A stretch of DNA of 37,409 bases from positions 1 to 37,409 of the forward strand of contig CAIJOK010000120.1 of the NCBI GenBank assembly GCA_903822205.1, in the 5' to 3' direction. Both the position numbers and the translations under genes were made by a program. Under the pieces are notes generated by a model. That model was not told the DNA's origin. It ran no database searches and saw only the letters and a program-made list of their open reading frames with translations. Each line of letters begins with the position of its first letter. Positions within the stretch are counted from its first letter, which is position 1. The stretch is from an uncultured beta proteobacterium. GTDB taxonomy: Bacteria > Pseudomonadota > Gammaproteobacteria > Burkholderiales > Burkholderiaceae_C. Positions 1-7,840 of this stretch are shown one piece after another.

Positions 1-489
1 ACGGCATTCCCAACGCCGCCTGTGCCTGGACCGGTGACGACCACCACGGTTGGCGGTGTGACCACCACGACGGCATTCCCAACGCCGCCTGTGCCTGGAC
101 CGGTGACGACCACCACGGTTGGCAGTGTGACCACCACGACGGCATTCCCAACGCCGCCTGTGCCTGGACCAGTGACGACCACCACGGTTGGCAGTGTGAC
201 CACCACAACGGCATTCCCAACGCCGCCTGTGCCTGGACCAGTGACGACCACCACGGTTGGCAGTGTGACCACCACAACGGCATTTGCAGCGCCGCCCACA
301 CCGGGGGTAACGACTACTGTGGCTGGTACCACCACCACCACGGCATTTGCAGCGCCGCCTACACCGGGGGTAACGACCACCGCCGCTGCGACCACCACCA
401 CGGTTAAACCAGTGACCACCACCGCTGTCGCTGTGACCACCACCACAGTTAAACCAGTGACCACCACCATTACCGCCGCTGCGACCACT
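1..489 (+). repeat. Coding tandem repeats, 69-bp then 63-bp then 45-bp units
   Basis: Four 69-bp units begin at 1, 70, 139 and 208 and differ by only a few substitutions. Two 63-bp units begin at 277 and 340. Two 45-bp units starting with a TVKPV codon block begin at 400 and 445. All periods are multiples of three, so copy-number change keeps the reading frame. The gradient from near-identical to diverged units suggests that the upstream side is where recent expansion took place. The array continues past the left edge of the window. Confidence 0.95.
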
Positions 490-783
490 ACGTCAACCGT
501 AGCATCAACGACGACCACGACATCGAATGGTGCATTTGCGGGTGTTTGTGCAGTGAGTTATGGTTCGGCCATTGGTTATATGACCAATGTGCCAAGTGCC
601 GCCAGTTGTACCAATACAGTGTTGAATATAGATGGCGGTGGGTCCCTTGTGACTGTCACCGTTGCGCCGGCTACTTTGCTTACTGGAAAAACAAGCGTAT
701 CGTTTGCATCGGCTGCGATGTGTGATCCTTTCGGTGCACCACCTGCGGCAGGTGCGACCACTTTGACTCCATGCAAGCAATAG
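1..783 (+). CDS. Threonine-rich tandem-repeat protein, 5' partial
   Basis: The frame is open from the first base of the window, so the true start lies outside it; the visible part has about 260 residues. It opens with near-identical 23-residue units rich in Thr, Pro and Val (core TAFPTPPVPGPV followed by runs of Thr). These decay into 21-residue and then about 15-residue Thr/Val units. After about residue 178 the sequence changes to a non-repetitive Gly/Ala/Ser/Val-rich C-terminal domain with four cysteines, the last three residues from the end, compatible with two disulphides in an exported protein. No family is recognised. The Thr runs resemble O-glycosylated stalk or mucin-like regions of surface proteins, but this is inference. 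A strong terminator lies 55 bases after the stop codon. Confidence 0.75.
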   Translation, partial: TAFPTPPVPGPVTTTTVGGVTTTTAFPTPPVPGPVTTTTVGSVTTTTAFPTPPVPGPVTTTTVGSVTTTTAFPTPPVPGPVTTTTVGSVTTTTAFAAPPTPGVTTTVAGTTTTTAFAAPPTPGVTTTAAATTTTVKPVTTTAVAVTTTTVKPVTTTITAAATTTSTVASTTTTTSNGAFAGVCAVSYGSAIGYMTNVPSAASCTNTVLNIDGGGSLVTVTVAPATLLTGKTSVSFASAAMCDPFGAPPAAGATTLTPCKQ

Positions 784-837
784 GTATCGTTGAACAGTGT
801 GCAGCGGTTTGACCGACCATTCTGCACATTGCAAACT

Positions 838-866
838 ATGGGGGCCTTTGGGTTCCCATTTTTTTT
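838..866 (+). terminator. Rho-independent terminator after the Thr-rich gene
   Basis: Bases 838-846 pair with 851-859, giving nine pairs (two of them G-U) around a TTTG tetraloop. Eight T residues follow at 859-866. It lies 55 bases after the stop at 783 and before the next gene at 915, so it should end the Thr-rich protein transcript. Confidence 0.8.
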
Positions 867-914
867 CATTGGATTGTCTTGTACGAATCAAGCAAGAATT
901 TAGCGTTGTGATTT

Positions 915-1754
915 ATGATTTCATATGTAAAACATCATTCCAATTTAACCCTATCCATATTTCATCTGGTTATCTCATGTTTTTTGTTATGTATTTCACA
1001 AATCACCCACGCCGGTTCCATTGGTTTCTCAATCAGTTTTACCGGCGATGACATTTCCATCAGCAATACCGGCAGCGATGCAGCCTATCAAGTGTCAGGG
1101 TGGACTCTGAATGCACAAGGGCAGTGGCGTCTGGTTGCGGTGAGAGATGGCAACCCCGCCTACCTGCCACCGGGCCAGAGTCTGAAAGGCCACAGGTCAG
1201 CCGCCGCACCAGCCACACCGCTGGGCCGCGCTGACCCCCTGCTGGTGCTGTTGCACGACCAGGCCGGTAGCCAGATCGTTCAATTGGCATGGCGGCAGAC
1301 ACCTGCACTCGCCCTACAGCCGCTGTCGCTCCAAAGACGCGGGCCTATTTTGGGCATAGCCCAACCCTCAGGTTTGTCTGACATCGTAGCCAGCTACGCC
1401 GTTGTCGTGCCCTACCAGGGCATTGCCCGACTGGCGCAACCCCTGCCGCCCACACCTGTCCCGCCCGCCCCAGTGCGCCATCGTGGGTCAGACCCAGCCC
1501 CTTGGGTGCTCGACACCGGTGCGGGTCAGGGCGGTGCGTGGCTGCTGCATGAGTCTGCAAACGGAACAGTCAGCCTGCAAATTGCGCCGGACGGCCTGGT
1601 GCGCGGTCAAGAACAGGTGCCTGCTTGGCTGGTGTGGAGCCGCCAACACCTGATGCGGACGGCCACCGTTCTGGCATGGCTGGGTGCATTGACCCTGGTG
1701 GCAGGCTTTGTGTGGCCAGTCTGGCAACGCAGGCAAGCCATCACCCGCGCCTGA
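915..1754 (+). CDS. Exported/membrane-anchored protein of unknown function
   Basis: A 279-residue protein with a hydrophobic N-terminus (about residues 12-33) ending in THA-GS, which looks like a signal peptide with cleavage near residue 33. The middle is Pro/Ala-rich without a recognisable domain. Near the C-terminus, about residues 246-268, there is one membrane segment (VLAWLGALTLVAGFVW) followed by the basic tail QRRQ. This is the layout of a periplasmic protein held in the inner membrane by its C-terminus. No clear Shine-Dalgarno sequence precedes the ATG; the first hundred bases are AT-rich compared with the rest. Only 35 bases separate it from the membrane protein at 1790, so they probably share a transcript. 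I do not recognise the family and assign no function. Confidence 0.6.
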   Translation: MISYVKHHSNLTLSIFHLVISCFLLCISQITHAGSIGFSISFTGDDISISNTGSDAAYQVSGWTLNAQGQWRLVAVRDGNPAYLPPGQSLKGHRSAAAPATPLGRADPLLVLLHDQAGSQIVQLAWRQTPALALQPLSLQRRGPILGIAQPSGLSDIVASYAVVVPYQGIARLAQPLPPTPVPPAPVRHRGSDPAPWVLDTGAGQGGAWLLHESANGTVSLQIAPDGLVRGQEQVPAWLVWSRQHLMRTATVLAWLGALTLVAGFVWPVWQRRQAITRA

Positions 1755-1789
1755 CCACTGACCACTAATCACTATGAAGCGAATCGGAT

Positions 1790-4480
1790 ATGCCCTTGCT
1801 CACTCTTTTTGACACCCCACGATTTTGTGGGCGCTGTGCACGGCTTTTGCTGGATGTGGTCGTGCTGCTGGTCCCCGCTTGGCTGATTGCGTCCCTGCTG
1901 GGCACTGACTTTTTGCTGTCAGGCAACCTGCCCACCGGCGGCGACAGTGCCTCGCATTTGCTCTATGCCTGGACGTATTCCCACACGCTTTTGCCCAGCG
2001 GCCACATCACCGACTGGATGCCTGAGGTTTTTGCCGGTTTTGCGTTTTTGTCGTATTACTTTCCTTTGGCGTTTATCAGCATTGCCGGCCTGTCTTGCCT
2101 GATGCCCTTTGCTGTCGCTATGAAGCTTGGCATGTTTGCAGCCGCCATGGCCTTGCCCGGTCTGGCGTGGCTGGGCGCTGTCTATCTGCTGCGCATGCCC
2201 CGCAGTGTGGCCATCTGGGGGGTATTGGCGGCCTTGGGGTTTTTGCTGCATGAGCAAAACTCGATCTGGGGTGGCAACCTGTTGTCCACCCTGGCCGGAG
2301 AGTTTTCTTACAGTTACGGCCTGTTGTTTGCCGTGCTCACACTGATGATGTGGCAGCGTGTGATGACTACAGGCCAAAGTGCAGAACAAAACGTTGGCAA
2401 ATACTGGTGGTTGGCGGCAGTGCTGGAGGCCGCAACCGGCTTTTCACACGGGTTTGCCCTGTTGGTGACGGGCTTTGCCACAGGGGCTTTTTTATTTGAC
2501 CGCCTGCATTTTTGGCGCAATCTGCGTCTCTTGGCACTGGGCCACAGTCTGGCGTTTTTTTTGCTGGCAGGCTGGCTGTGGCCCATGCTGCAAATGCACG
2601 GTATCACCATTCCCAACGACGCACTGTTTGAAGTCACCCGCTGGCAAGACCTTTTGCCCGAGGCCGTTCAGCCCATTTTGGGCGCGGGGTTGGTGTCGCT
2701 GGTGGTGTTGATGGTGATCCAGTCTGTACCCTGGCTGCGGCGCGCCCTGCCCTGCCCTGCGGCCTGTGCTGCTGGCCTGCGGCACGCCGCATTCATGGCC
2801 AGTGCCGCGCTCTTGGGTGCGACGGGGTTTGTGGCTGGCAGCCAGATCGGCGTGGCCAACATCCGATTTTTTCCATTTGTCTGGCTGTTTGGCGGACTGT
2901 CCTGTGCGTGGATTTTTGGCTGTTTGCTGCTGCGACTGACCAGCGCCCTGCCGCATCTGACGCGTCCGGCAAAAGTGGCACGCTTGGGTGTGGCAACGAT
3001 GGTGACTGCTGCGGCCCTGGCCATGCTGGCGTGGCTGGGTACGCACATTCAGGCAGCCCCGGACTGGGGGCTTTGGAACCACAGCGGGCTTGAGACCAAG
3101 CCCCAGTTTCAACGTCTGTCGCAGCTCTTTCCGGCCATCACCGGTCAGTTGGACAGCCCGCGCCTGCTGTTTGAGCACAGCCCTGCCAATACCGACGTTG
3201 GATCAACCCGCGTCTTTGAGGCTCTGTCCATGTTTATGGGGCAAAGGCCCGTGCTGGAGGGCCTGTACATGGAGTCTGCCGCCGTTGGCCCTGCCATTTA
3301 CCAGTTGCAAAGCGAGGTTTCTACCCAGCCATCGTCGCCTTTGGCCAGATTTCCAAGCGGGAGTCTTGACCCCGACATGGCTGCGGTCCACATGAACTTT
3401 TTGTACGCCAACCAGGTGCTGGTTCGCAATGACGCGACCGTCAAGGCCTTGACCGCCAGCCCCCACTTTGCCCTGGAAGCCACTGCTGCGCCTTTTCATG
3501 TCTTCAAACTCAAATCGTTTGACAGTCACCTGGTTGATCTGGTGCGCCCTGACCAGCGGCAATTGAACTGGATGCCGCGTCAGGGCTGGATGGAGGCCAG
3601 TTTTCAGTGGTTTAGGCAGCGCCAGCGATTTGGCTCTGAGCTGCCCGTCTTTCATGACGGTGCGATGCCGTCCTTGACCCCGCCTGCGGCCAACGCGCAG
3701 GTCACCCATTTGCACATGGAACGCCGCAGCATCACCTGGCGCACCAACGCCATCGGCAGCGCCCATCTGGTGCGCATGGCTTGGCATCCGCGCTGGCAAC
3801 TGGCCAGCAAAGGCAAGCTTTACCTGGCCGGGCCAGGCCTGATGCTGGTCGTCCCTGAAGAGGCCGATGTCGTGCTGCGCTATGGTCAAACGCCGGTCGG
3901 TGTGGCTGGTATTTTTGCCACATTGCTGAGCCTGCTGGTGTTGGCCTGGCTGGTGTGGCGTGATCGCCCCCTGTTTTGCCGCGCATGGGGTAGATCCCCT
4001 GCTGCCGATGCCAAGGCAGATGCGGCAACCTTGCCCCTGACCCCTTGGCCCGGACACTGGCTGGCGCTGTGCTGGCCAGCTTTGCTGATAGCCGCAGGTG
4101 TATGGTTTCATTTGCACAACCCCGAGCGCATTTACAGCAATGCCTGGGAACTGATGCGCATCAGCCACCAAGGTGATGCCGCGCCTTTGTTTGACGATGC
4201 CTACGCTGCACGCACCAGCGAGGCCAAAAAAGAAGAGGCCCTGTTCTGGTCTGCCAAGGCCTACGAACAAGCTGGCAAGCCTGACATGGCACTGCCGCGC
4301 TACCGCACCCTGACCGCCGGATACCACGGCTATTGGTTGCCAGAGTCGCTCTACACCCAGGCACAGCTTGAGCAGTCATTTGGTCAGAGCCTACAGGCCC
4401 AGGCTACCCGCGAACGGCTAAGGCAAGAGTTTCCAAATGACCGCTGGACCCAGCGTTGGCTGAAGGAATCTGCCCAATGA
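1790..4480 (+). CDS. Large polytopic membrane protein, PTPS-related/GT-C-like
   Basis: An 896-residue protein with a long N-terminal half of hydrophobic helices, a soluble central part and a further membrane segment at about residues 703-722, then another near 760-775. Early in the protein, after the first helix, comes a periplasmic-loop motif, GGDSASHLLYAW, then a W-M-P...G and YYFPLAF block. This is the pattern of the 6-pyruvoyl-tetrahydropterin-synthase-related membrane family (PF10131), which resembles GT-C glycosyltransferases. The acidic-His motif on the first loop would be the likely catalytic or lipid-sugar site. The last 90 residues look like tetratricopeptide helices. The downstream GtrA-like gene overlaps by four bases (ATGA), pointing to a joint role in handling lipid-linked sugars. 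The substrate is unknown; family assignment is from motif memory only. Confidence 0.7.
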   Translation: MPLLTLFDTPRFCGRCARLLLDVVVLLVPAWLIASLLGTDFLLSGNLPTGGDSASHLLYAWTYSHTLLPSGHITDWMPEVFAGFAFLSYYFPLAFISIAGLSCLMPFAVAMKLGMFAAAMALPGLAWLGAVYLLRMPRSVAIWGVLAALGFLLHEQNSIWGGNLLSTLAGEFSYSYGLLFAVLTLMMWQRVMTTGQSAEQNVGKYWWLAAVLEAATGFSHGFALLVTGFATGAFLFDRLHFWRNLRLLALGHSLAFFLLAGWLWPMLQMHGITIPNDALFEVTRWQDLLPEAVQPILGAGLVSLVVLMVIQSVPWLRRALPCPAACAAGLRHAAFMASAALLGATGFVAGSQIGVANIRFFPFVWLFGGLSCAWIFGCLLLRLTSALPHLTRPAKVARLGVATMVTAAALAMLAWLGTHIQAAPDWGLWNHSGLETKPQFQRLSQLFPAITGQLDSPRLLFEHSPANTDVGSTRVFEALSMFMGQRPVLEGLYMESAAVGPAIYQLQSEVSTQPSSPLARFPSGSLDPDMAAVHMNFLYANQVLVRNDATVKALTASPHFALEATAAPFHVFKLKSFDSHLVDLVRPDQRQLNWMPRQGWMEASFQWFRQRQRFGSELPVFHDGAMPSLTPPAANAQVTHLHMERRSITWRTNAIGSAHLVRMAWHPRWQLASKGKLYLAGPGLMLVVPEEADVVLRYGQTPVGVAGIFATLLSLLVLAWLVWRDRPLFCRAWGRSPAADAKADAATLPLTPWPGHWLALCWPALLIAAGVWFHLHNPERIYSNAWELMRISHQGDAAPLFDDAYAARTSEAKKEEALFWSAKAYEQAGKPDMALPRYRTLTAGYHGYWLPESLYTQAQLEQSFGQSLQAQATRERLRQEFPNDRWTQRWLKESAQ

Positions 4481-4914
4481 ACGGGTCGCTGATGAAGCTG
4501 ATGAGGCGCATAAACTGGGCACTGATCAAGCAGTTTTTACAGTACGGCACGGTGGGGATGATGGCCCTGGGAGTGGACGTGGGCACTTTTACCGTGGTGC
4601 GCGCCCTGGGGCTGGACCTGGTTCCGGCCAATGTGCTGGCACGCTTGACTGGCGCGGTGGCGGCCTATACCGGCAATTTTTTGTGGACCTTCAGACAAAC
4701 ACGGCACATGGCCGGGTGGCTGCAATCCAGTTGGCGCTACGCCGCGCTGTGGGTGGGTGTGACCCTGGTTTCCACCTTGCTGCTGGGCGTATTGACACGG
4801 TTGGGGCTGAATGAAACCTATTGCAAGTTGGGGGTTGAGATGACCATGCCGTTTTTGAACTTTGTGCTGGCGCGTCTATGGGTGTTCAGGGCGGCAAAAC
4901 AGCCTGTGCAGTAG
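4477..4914 (+). CDS. GtrA-family membrane protein
   Basis: A 145-residue protein with four predicted membrane helices. Its ending, a helix with N-F-x-L-A-R-L-W-V-F, and the early FLQYGTVG...LGVDVGTF block are typical of GtrA-like proteins, which are thought to flip or help flip polyprenyl-phosphate-linked sugars across the inner membrane. I chose ATG at 4477 because it overlaps the preceding stop as ATGA and has AAGGA ten bases upstream; a TTG at 4456 would be in frame but lacks such support. The overlap indicates translational coupling to the large membrane protein. Family assignment is firm; the sugar handled is unknown. Confidence 0.85.
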   Translation: MNGSLMKLMRRINWALIKQFLQYGTVGMMALGVDVGTFTVVRALGLDLVPANVLARLTGAVAAYTGNFLWTFRQTRHMAGWLQSSWRYAALWVGVTLVSTLLLGVLTRLGLNETYCKLGVEMTMPFLNFVLARLWVFRAAKQPVQ

Positions 4915-4937
4915 CCAGGGCACATCCTGCTCATTGG

Positions 4938-4975
4938 TAGATGCACATCGCATCATGCGTTAAAATGATGTGCAT
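4938..4975 (+). promoter_or_regulatory. Promoter and palindromic operator of ccdAB
   Basis: A perfect 9-base inverted repeat has arms at 4941-4949 (atgcacatc) and 4967-4975 (gatgtgcat). Between the arms is a -10-like TAAAAT at 4961-4966; a weak -35-like TAGATG at 4938-4943 is 17 bases upstream. The dyad starts 61 bases before the ccdA start codon. CcdA-CcdB complexes are known to repress their own promoter, so this is the likely binding site. The operator role is inferred. Confidence 0.6.
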
Positions 4976-5001
4976 TCAACAATACGCATCAGGAGATTGT
5001 G

Positions 5002-5274
5002 ATGTTAGCCGTCCAAACCAAACCTGCCAAAACATCAGCACCCATGCGCCACGCCTCCAAGCGGGCCACGAACCTCAGTCTGAGCGCTGAGGTTCTCGAT
5101 GCTGCCAAATTGCTCCAGATCAACGTCTCACGGGTTTGCGACTTGCACCTGCGTGAGGTGGTGCAGCAAGAGCAAGAGCATCGTTGGCGCACAGAGCATT
5201 CCGACTTTATTGCGGCCTATAACGCCACACTGCAAGCCGAGGGCCTGCCTCTGGATGAGTGGAGGACGTTTTAA
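5002..5274 (+). CDS. ccdA: Antitoxin CcdA
   Basis: A 90-residue CcdA-type antitoxin. The N-terminal half (KRATNLSLSAEVLDAAKLL) is the ribbon-helix-helix DNA-binding part; the C-terminal half, ending in a FIAAYNATLQAEGLPLDEWRTF-type segment, is the disordered CcdB-binding tail conserved in the family. It binds and neutralises CcdB and, with it, represses the operon. ATG at 5002 follows AGGAG (4991-4995) at six bases; the in-frame GTG at 4999 is too close to that site. The stop overlaps the ccdB start as TAATG, so the toxin is translationally coupled. It has the usual length and appears intact. Confidence 0.9.
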   Translation: MLAVQTKPAKTSAPMRHASKRATNLSLSAEVLDAAKLLQINVSRVCDLHLREVVQQEQEHRWRTEHSDFIAAYNATLQAEGLPLDEWRTF

Positions 5275-5591
5275 TGGCGCGGTTTGATGTCTATTCCAAT
5301 CCGGGTGACGGGTCACGGACCACGCCCTATCTGCTGGATGTGCAGAGCGACCTGTTGGACTTGCTGGACAGCCGGATGGTGATCCCGATGCGCAGTCTGG
5401 CACATTTTGCACAGGTCAAACTGCCCACACGGCTGACACCTGTGCTTCAGGTGAATGGTCAGGATGTCCTGCTGGAAACGCCCAAGATGGCCGCTGTTCC
5501 ACTGCGAATTCTCAAGACACCGTTGGCATCTTTGGTGGACGAACAAGACAAGATCATGGGCGCACTGGACTTTTTGTTCCAAGGGTATTGA
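5274..5591 (+). CDS. ccdB: Toxin CcdB, gyrase poison
   Basis: A 105-residue CcdB homologue. The family core DVQSDLLD...RMVIP is clear, as is the segment MAAVP. CcdB poisons DNA gyrase by trapping the GyrA-DNA cleavage complex; CcdA removes it. The ATG at 5274 overlaps the ccdA stop and follows GGAGGA at 5261-5266; a GTG at 5259 is in frame but is not needed. The C-terminus reads DFLFQGY, whereas the F-plasmid toxin ends in F-W-G-I with gyrase-contacting Trp99. Here that position is Gln. Chromosomal homologues vary at this site, so loss of activity cannot be assumed. The gene converges on metH with a 30-base gap. Confidence 0.9.
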   Translation: MARFDVYSNPGDGSRTTPYLLDVQSDLLDLLDSRMVIPMRSLAHFAQVKLPTRLTPVLQVNGQDVLLETPKMAAVPLRILKTPLASLVDEQDKIMGALDFLFQGY

Positions 5592-5621
5592 TCGCTGTGG
5601 GTAGTCCCTTGGGGCTAGGCA

Positions 5622-6767
5622 TTACACCGTGATTCTGTGAATGCCCTGTGCAGACAGTTGGCGCAGCACACGTCCAGAATGTCCTGTGCGCCCCCCCATA
5701 CCACCTGACGCAACGGCCTGTCCAATGGCAGCAATGTGTTCAGGTGTAGTGCCGCAGCACCCACCCACAATATTGACCAAGCCTTCGGCGGCTAACTCAC
5801 CCACCACACGGCTGGTGTCCTCCGGCGTTTCGTCAAAACCGGTGTCGCTCATGGGGTTTGGCAAACCGGCATTGGGGTAGCAACTGATAAAGGTATCGGG
5901 CGCTGCGCGGTTTAATTCTTGGATGTAGGGACGCATCAGCGCAGCCCCCAACGCACAGTTCAGACCGATGGACAGGGGCTTGGCGTGGCGCACACTGTGC
6001 CAAAACGCCGTCACGGTTTGCCCGCTCAAGATTCGGCCCGAGGCATCGGTGACGGTACCGCTGATCATGATGGGCAGACGTTGGCCGCTGGACTCAAAAA
6101 ACTCGTCAATGGCAAACAGCGCGGCCTTGGCGTTGAGCGTATCAAAGACAGTCTCAACCAACAACACATCTGCCCCGCCTTGCACCAGGGCCGTCACCTG
6201 TTCGAGGTAACTGGCACGGAGTTCTTCAAACGTCACGTTGCGGGCGGCGGGGTCGTTCACGTCCGGGCTGATGCTGGCGGTCTTGGGGGTGGGGCCGATG
6301 GCACCGATCACAAAGCGCGGCTTGTCAGGGGTGGCAACCTGGTCGCAGGCTGCACGTGCCAGTTGGGCCGAAGCCAGATTCATCTCAAAGGCCAAATCGG
6401 CCATGTCGTAGTCAGCCTGTGCGATGCGGGTGGCCCCAAAGGTGTTGGTTTCGATCAGGTCAGCGCCGGCGGCCAGGTAGCGTGCATGGATGTCGCTGAT
6501 CACATCCGGGCGCGTCAGCGACAGCAGCTCGTTGTTGCCTTTGACATCGCGGTGAAAATTTTTGAAGCGTTCGCCACGGTACATGGACTCGGTTAGTTTG
6601 AAGCGCTGGATCATCGTGCCCATGGCCCCATCGATCACCAAAATGCGTCGTTGCAGCAGCAGGGGCAAAGTTTGTGCGCGGGTGTACGTGCGATCAGGGT
6701 GCAAAATGCGCTGATGAGCGTCATGGCCCTCTTGAACGGCACCTGACAAAAATGTGTCTAAAGTCAT
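5622..6767 (-). CDS. metH: Methionine synthase, homocysteine-binding domain only
   Basis: A 381-residue protein covering just the homocysteine S-methyltransferase domain of cobalamin-dependent methionine synthase. The start of the barrel ([12 protein letters not shown]), NTFGAT, and GPTPKTAS are all clear. The zinc-binding cysteines are present in GLNCALG and GGCCGTTP. Full MetH goes on with folate, cobalamin and reactivation domains; in many Burkholderiales these lie in a second gene, so a stand-alone first domain is expected. What is unusual is that the second gene does not follow; ccdAB does. The ATG at 6767 is chosen because an earlier in-frame Met at 6947 would overlap the phosphatase gene. 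About 40 residues precede the barrel. The C-terminal tail past the Cys pair is about 40 residues. Confidence 0.85.
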   Translation of the reverse strand: MTLDTFLSGAVQEGHDAHQRILHPDRTYTRAQTLPLLLQRRILVIDGAMGTMIQRFKLTESMYRGERFKNFHRDVKGNNELLSLTRPDVISDIHARYLAAGADLIETNTFGATRIAQADYDMADLAFEMNLASAQLARAACDQVATPDKPRFVIGAIGPTPKTASISPDVNDPAARNVTFEELRASYLEQVTALVQGGADVLLVETVFDTLNAKAALFAIDEFFESSGQRLPIMISGTVTDASGRILSGQTVTAFWHSVRHAKPLSIGLNCALGAALMRPYIQELNRAAPDTFISCYPNAGLPNPMSDTGFDETPEDTSRVVGELAAEGLVNIVGGCCGTTPEHIAAIGQAVASGGMGGRTGHSGRVLRQLSAQGIHRITV

Positions 6768-6864
6768 AAAAATAATCGGTTGACCGTCAATAGGACAGTG
6801 ATTCCACCTGTGACAAAGCTGTAGGCGTTGTCCGCCACGGCCGGTTTTGTTGGGACATTTTGCG

Positions 6865-7782
6865 TCAATCCTGCAAATTTTTTTTGTCGGCAGTGCGACG
6901 GATGGCATCCTTGATCTCAGAAATGGATCGCTCGATGGTGGCCTCATCCAGGTCCATCGGGGTCGGATCCATCACGGCAGTTTGAACGGTGGACTGAAAC
7001 GTACCATCCACGATGGATTCAGTCGAAATGAAGCTGCGGGTGGGTTCGAACTCGTCGGGGGTTTCCCACTCCAGGGCGATGCAAGTCACGTTATCACTGC
7101 TGCTGCCGGCCTTGCGAAGTGCCTGCTCAACGAGGTCAGGAACGGCCTCGTTCACTTTTTTATGGCCAAGCTCAAGCACGATGTCATCGTCCGTCAAGCT
7201 GGACCACAAACCATCTGAACACAGCATGACCTTGTCACCCTGCGTCAAGGGCAAGGGCCCGGTGGCATTAAAAACGGGCTTGGCAGGCGACCCCAGGCAG
7301 GTAAAAAGCACATTGCGATTGATGATGGCACCATTGCCCCCCACCCCTGTCTGGCTTTGCTCAAGAAACGAATGGTCGCGTGTGCGCGCAAGCAGCGCGT
7401 GATGGCGCACCACGTACAGCCGTGAGTCGCCACAGTGAACCCACGTCACACTGCCTGACTGCACCACAGCCACGACGATGGTCGTGCGAGGCGTGTCAAG
7501 CATGGCTTTTTCGGCAGCGTAATGCAGTATCCGACGGTGGACCGCCAGCACGGCATCCGACAAAAAAACGGTGACATCAGGCAACTTGGGCTGGGCCATT
7601 TTTTGAAACAGGCCGACCACGCCCTCCAGTGCCATTTGGGCGGCAACCTCGCCCTCAGGGTGACCTCCCATCCCGTCGGCCAACACAAAGACCGCAGCCT
7701 CGCGGGTGTAGCAATACCCCATGCGGTCCTCGTTGTTGTTGCGACCGCCCTTGCGACTGACCTGAAAAACTGAAAATCTCAT
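6865..7782 (-). CDS. PP2C-family Ser/Thr protein phosphatase
   Basis: A 305-residue PP2C-type phosphatase. All metal-binding motifs are visible in order: NNNEDR near residue 18, ADGMGGH, GDSRLY, CSDGLW and SSDNVT. These hold the two Mn/Mg ions that hydrolyse phospho-Ser/Thr. After the catalytic domain (about residue 245) there is a 60-residue acidic and Thr-rich tail without a recognised domain. The start is ATG at 7782; longer in-frame starts would overlap the kinase gene. The kinase gene lies 58 bases upstream on the same strand, so the two are an obvious kinase-phosphatase pair. Cytosolic; no membrane segment. Such pairs sometimes regulate type VI secretion, but no such genes are in this window. 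Confidence 0.9.
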   Translation of the reverse strand: MRFSVFQVSRKGGRNNNEDRMGYCYTREAAVFVLADGMGGHPEGEVAAQMALEGVVGLFQKMAQPKLPDVTVFLSDAVLAVHRRILHYAAEKAMLDTPRTTIVVAVVQSGSVTWVHCGDSRLYVVRHHALLARTRDHSFLEQSQTGVGGNGAIINRNVLFTCLGSPAKPVFNATGPLPLTQGDKVMLCSDGLWSSLTDDDIVLELGHKKVNEAVPDLVEQALRKAGSSSDNVTCIALEWETPDEFEPTRSFISTESIVDGTFQSTVQTAVMDPTPMDLDEATIERSISEIKDAIRRTADKKNLQD

Positions 7783-7840
7783 AGTGTGGATGGCTTTATT
7801 CAATGGCCTGACTGCATAACCTGACTGCTGAACCCAATAT

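Noticed and set aside
1-489. CRISPR-like repeat array
   Set aside because: Units are contiguous, coding, multiples of three and lack unique spacers; no cas genes.
3203-4327. 374-residue open frame on the minus strand
   Set aside because: It is fully antisense to the large membrane protein, is Gln/Arg/His-rich as GC-rich shadows are, and shows no domain.
5602-5617. Terminator between convergent ccdB and metH
   Set aside because: A short imperfect stem exists, but without a T-run on either strand.
5919-6596. 225-residue plus-strand open frame within metH
   Set aside because: Antisense to a gene with conserved MetH motifs; Gly/His-rich shadow composition.
6768-6947. Longer metH start at 6947 and a possible cobalamin or SAH riboswitch upstream of metH
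   Set aside because: The longer start would overlap the phosphatase gene and adds non-conserved residues. I could not find the B12-box or the SAH riboswitch core in the 97-base leader.
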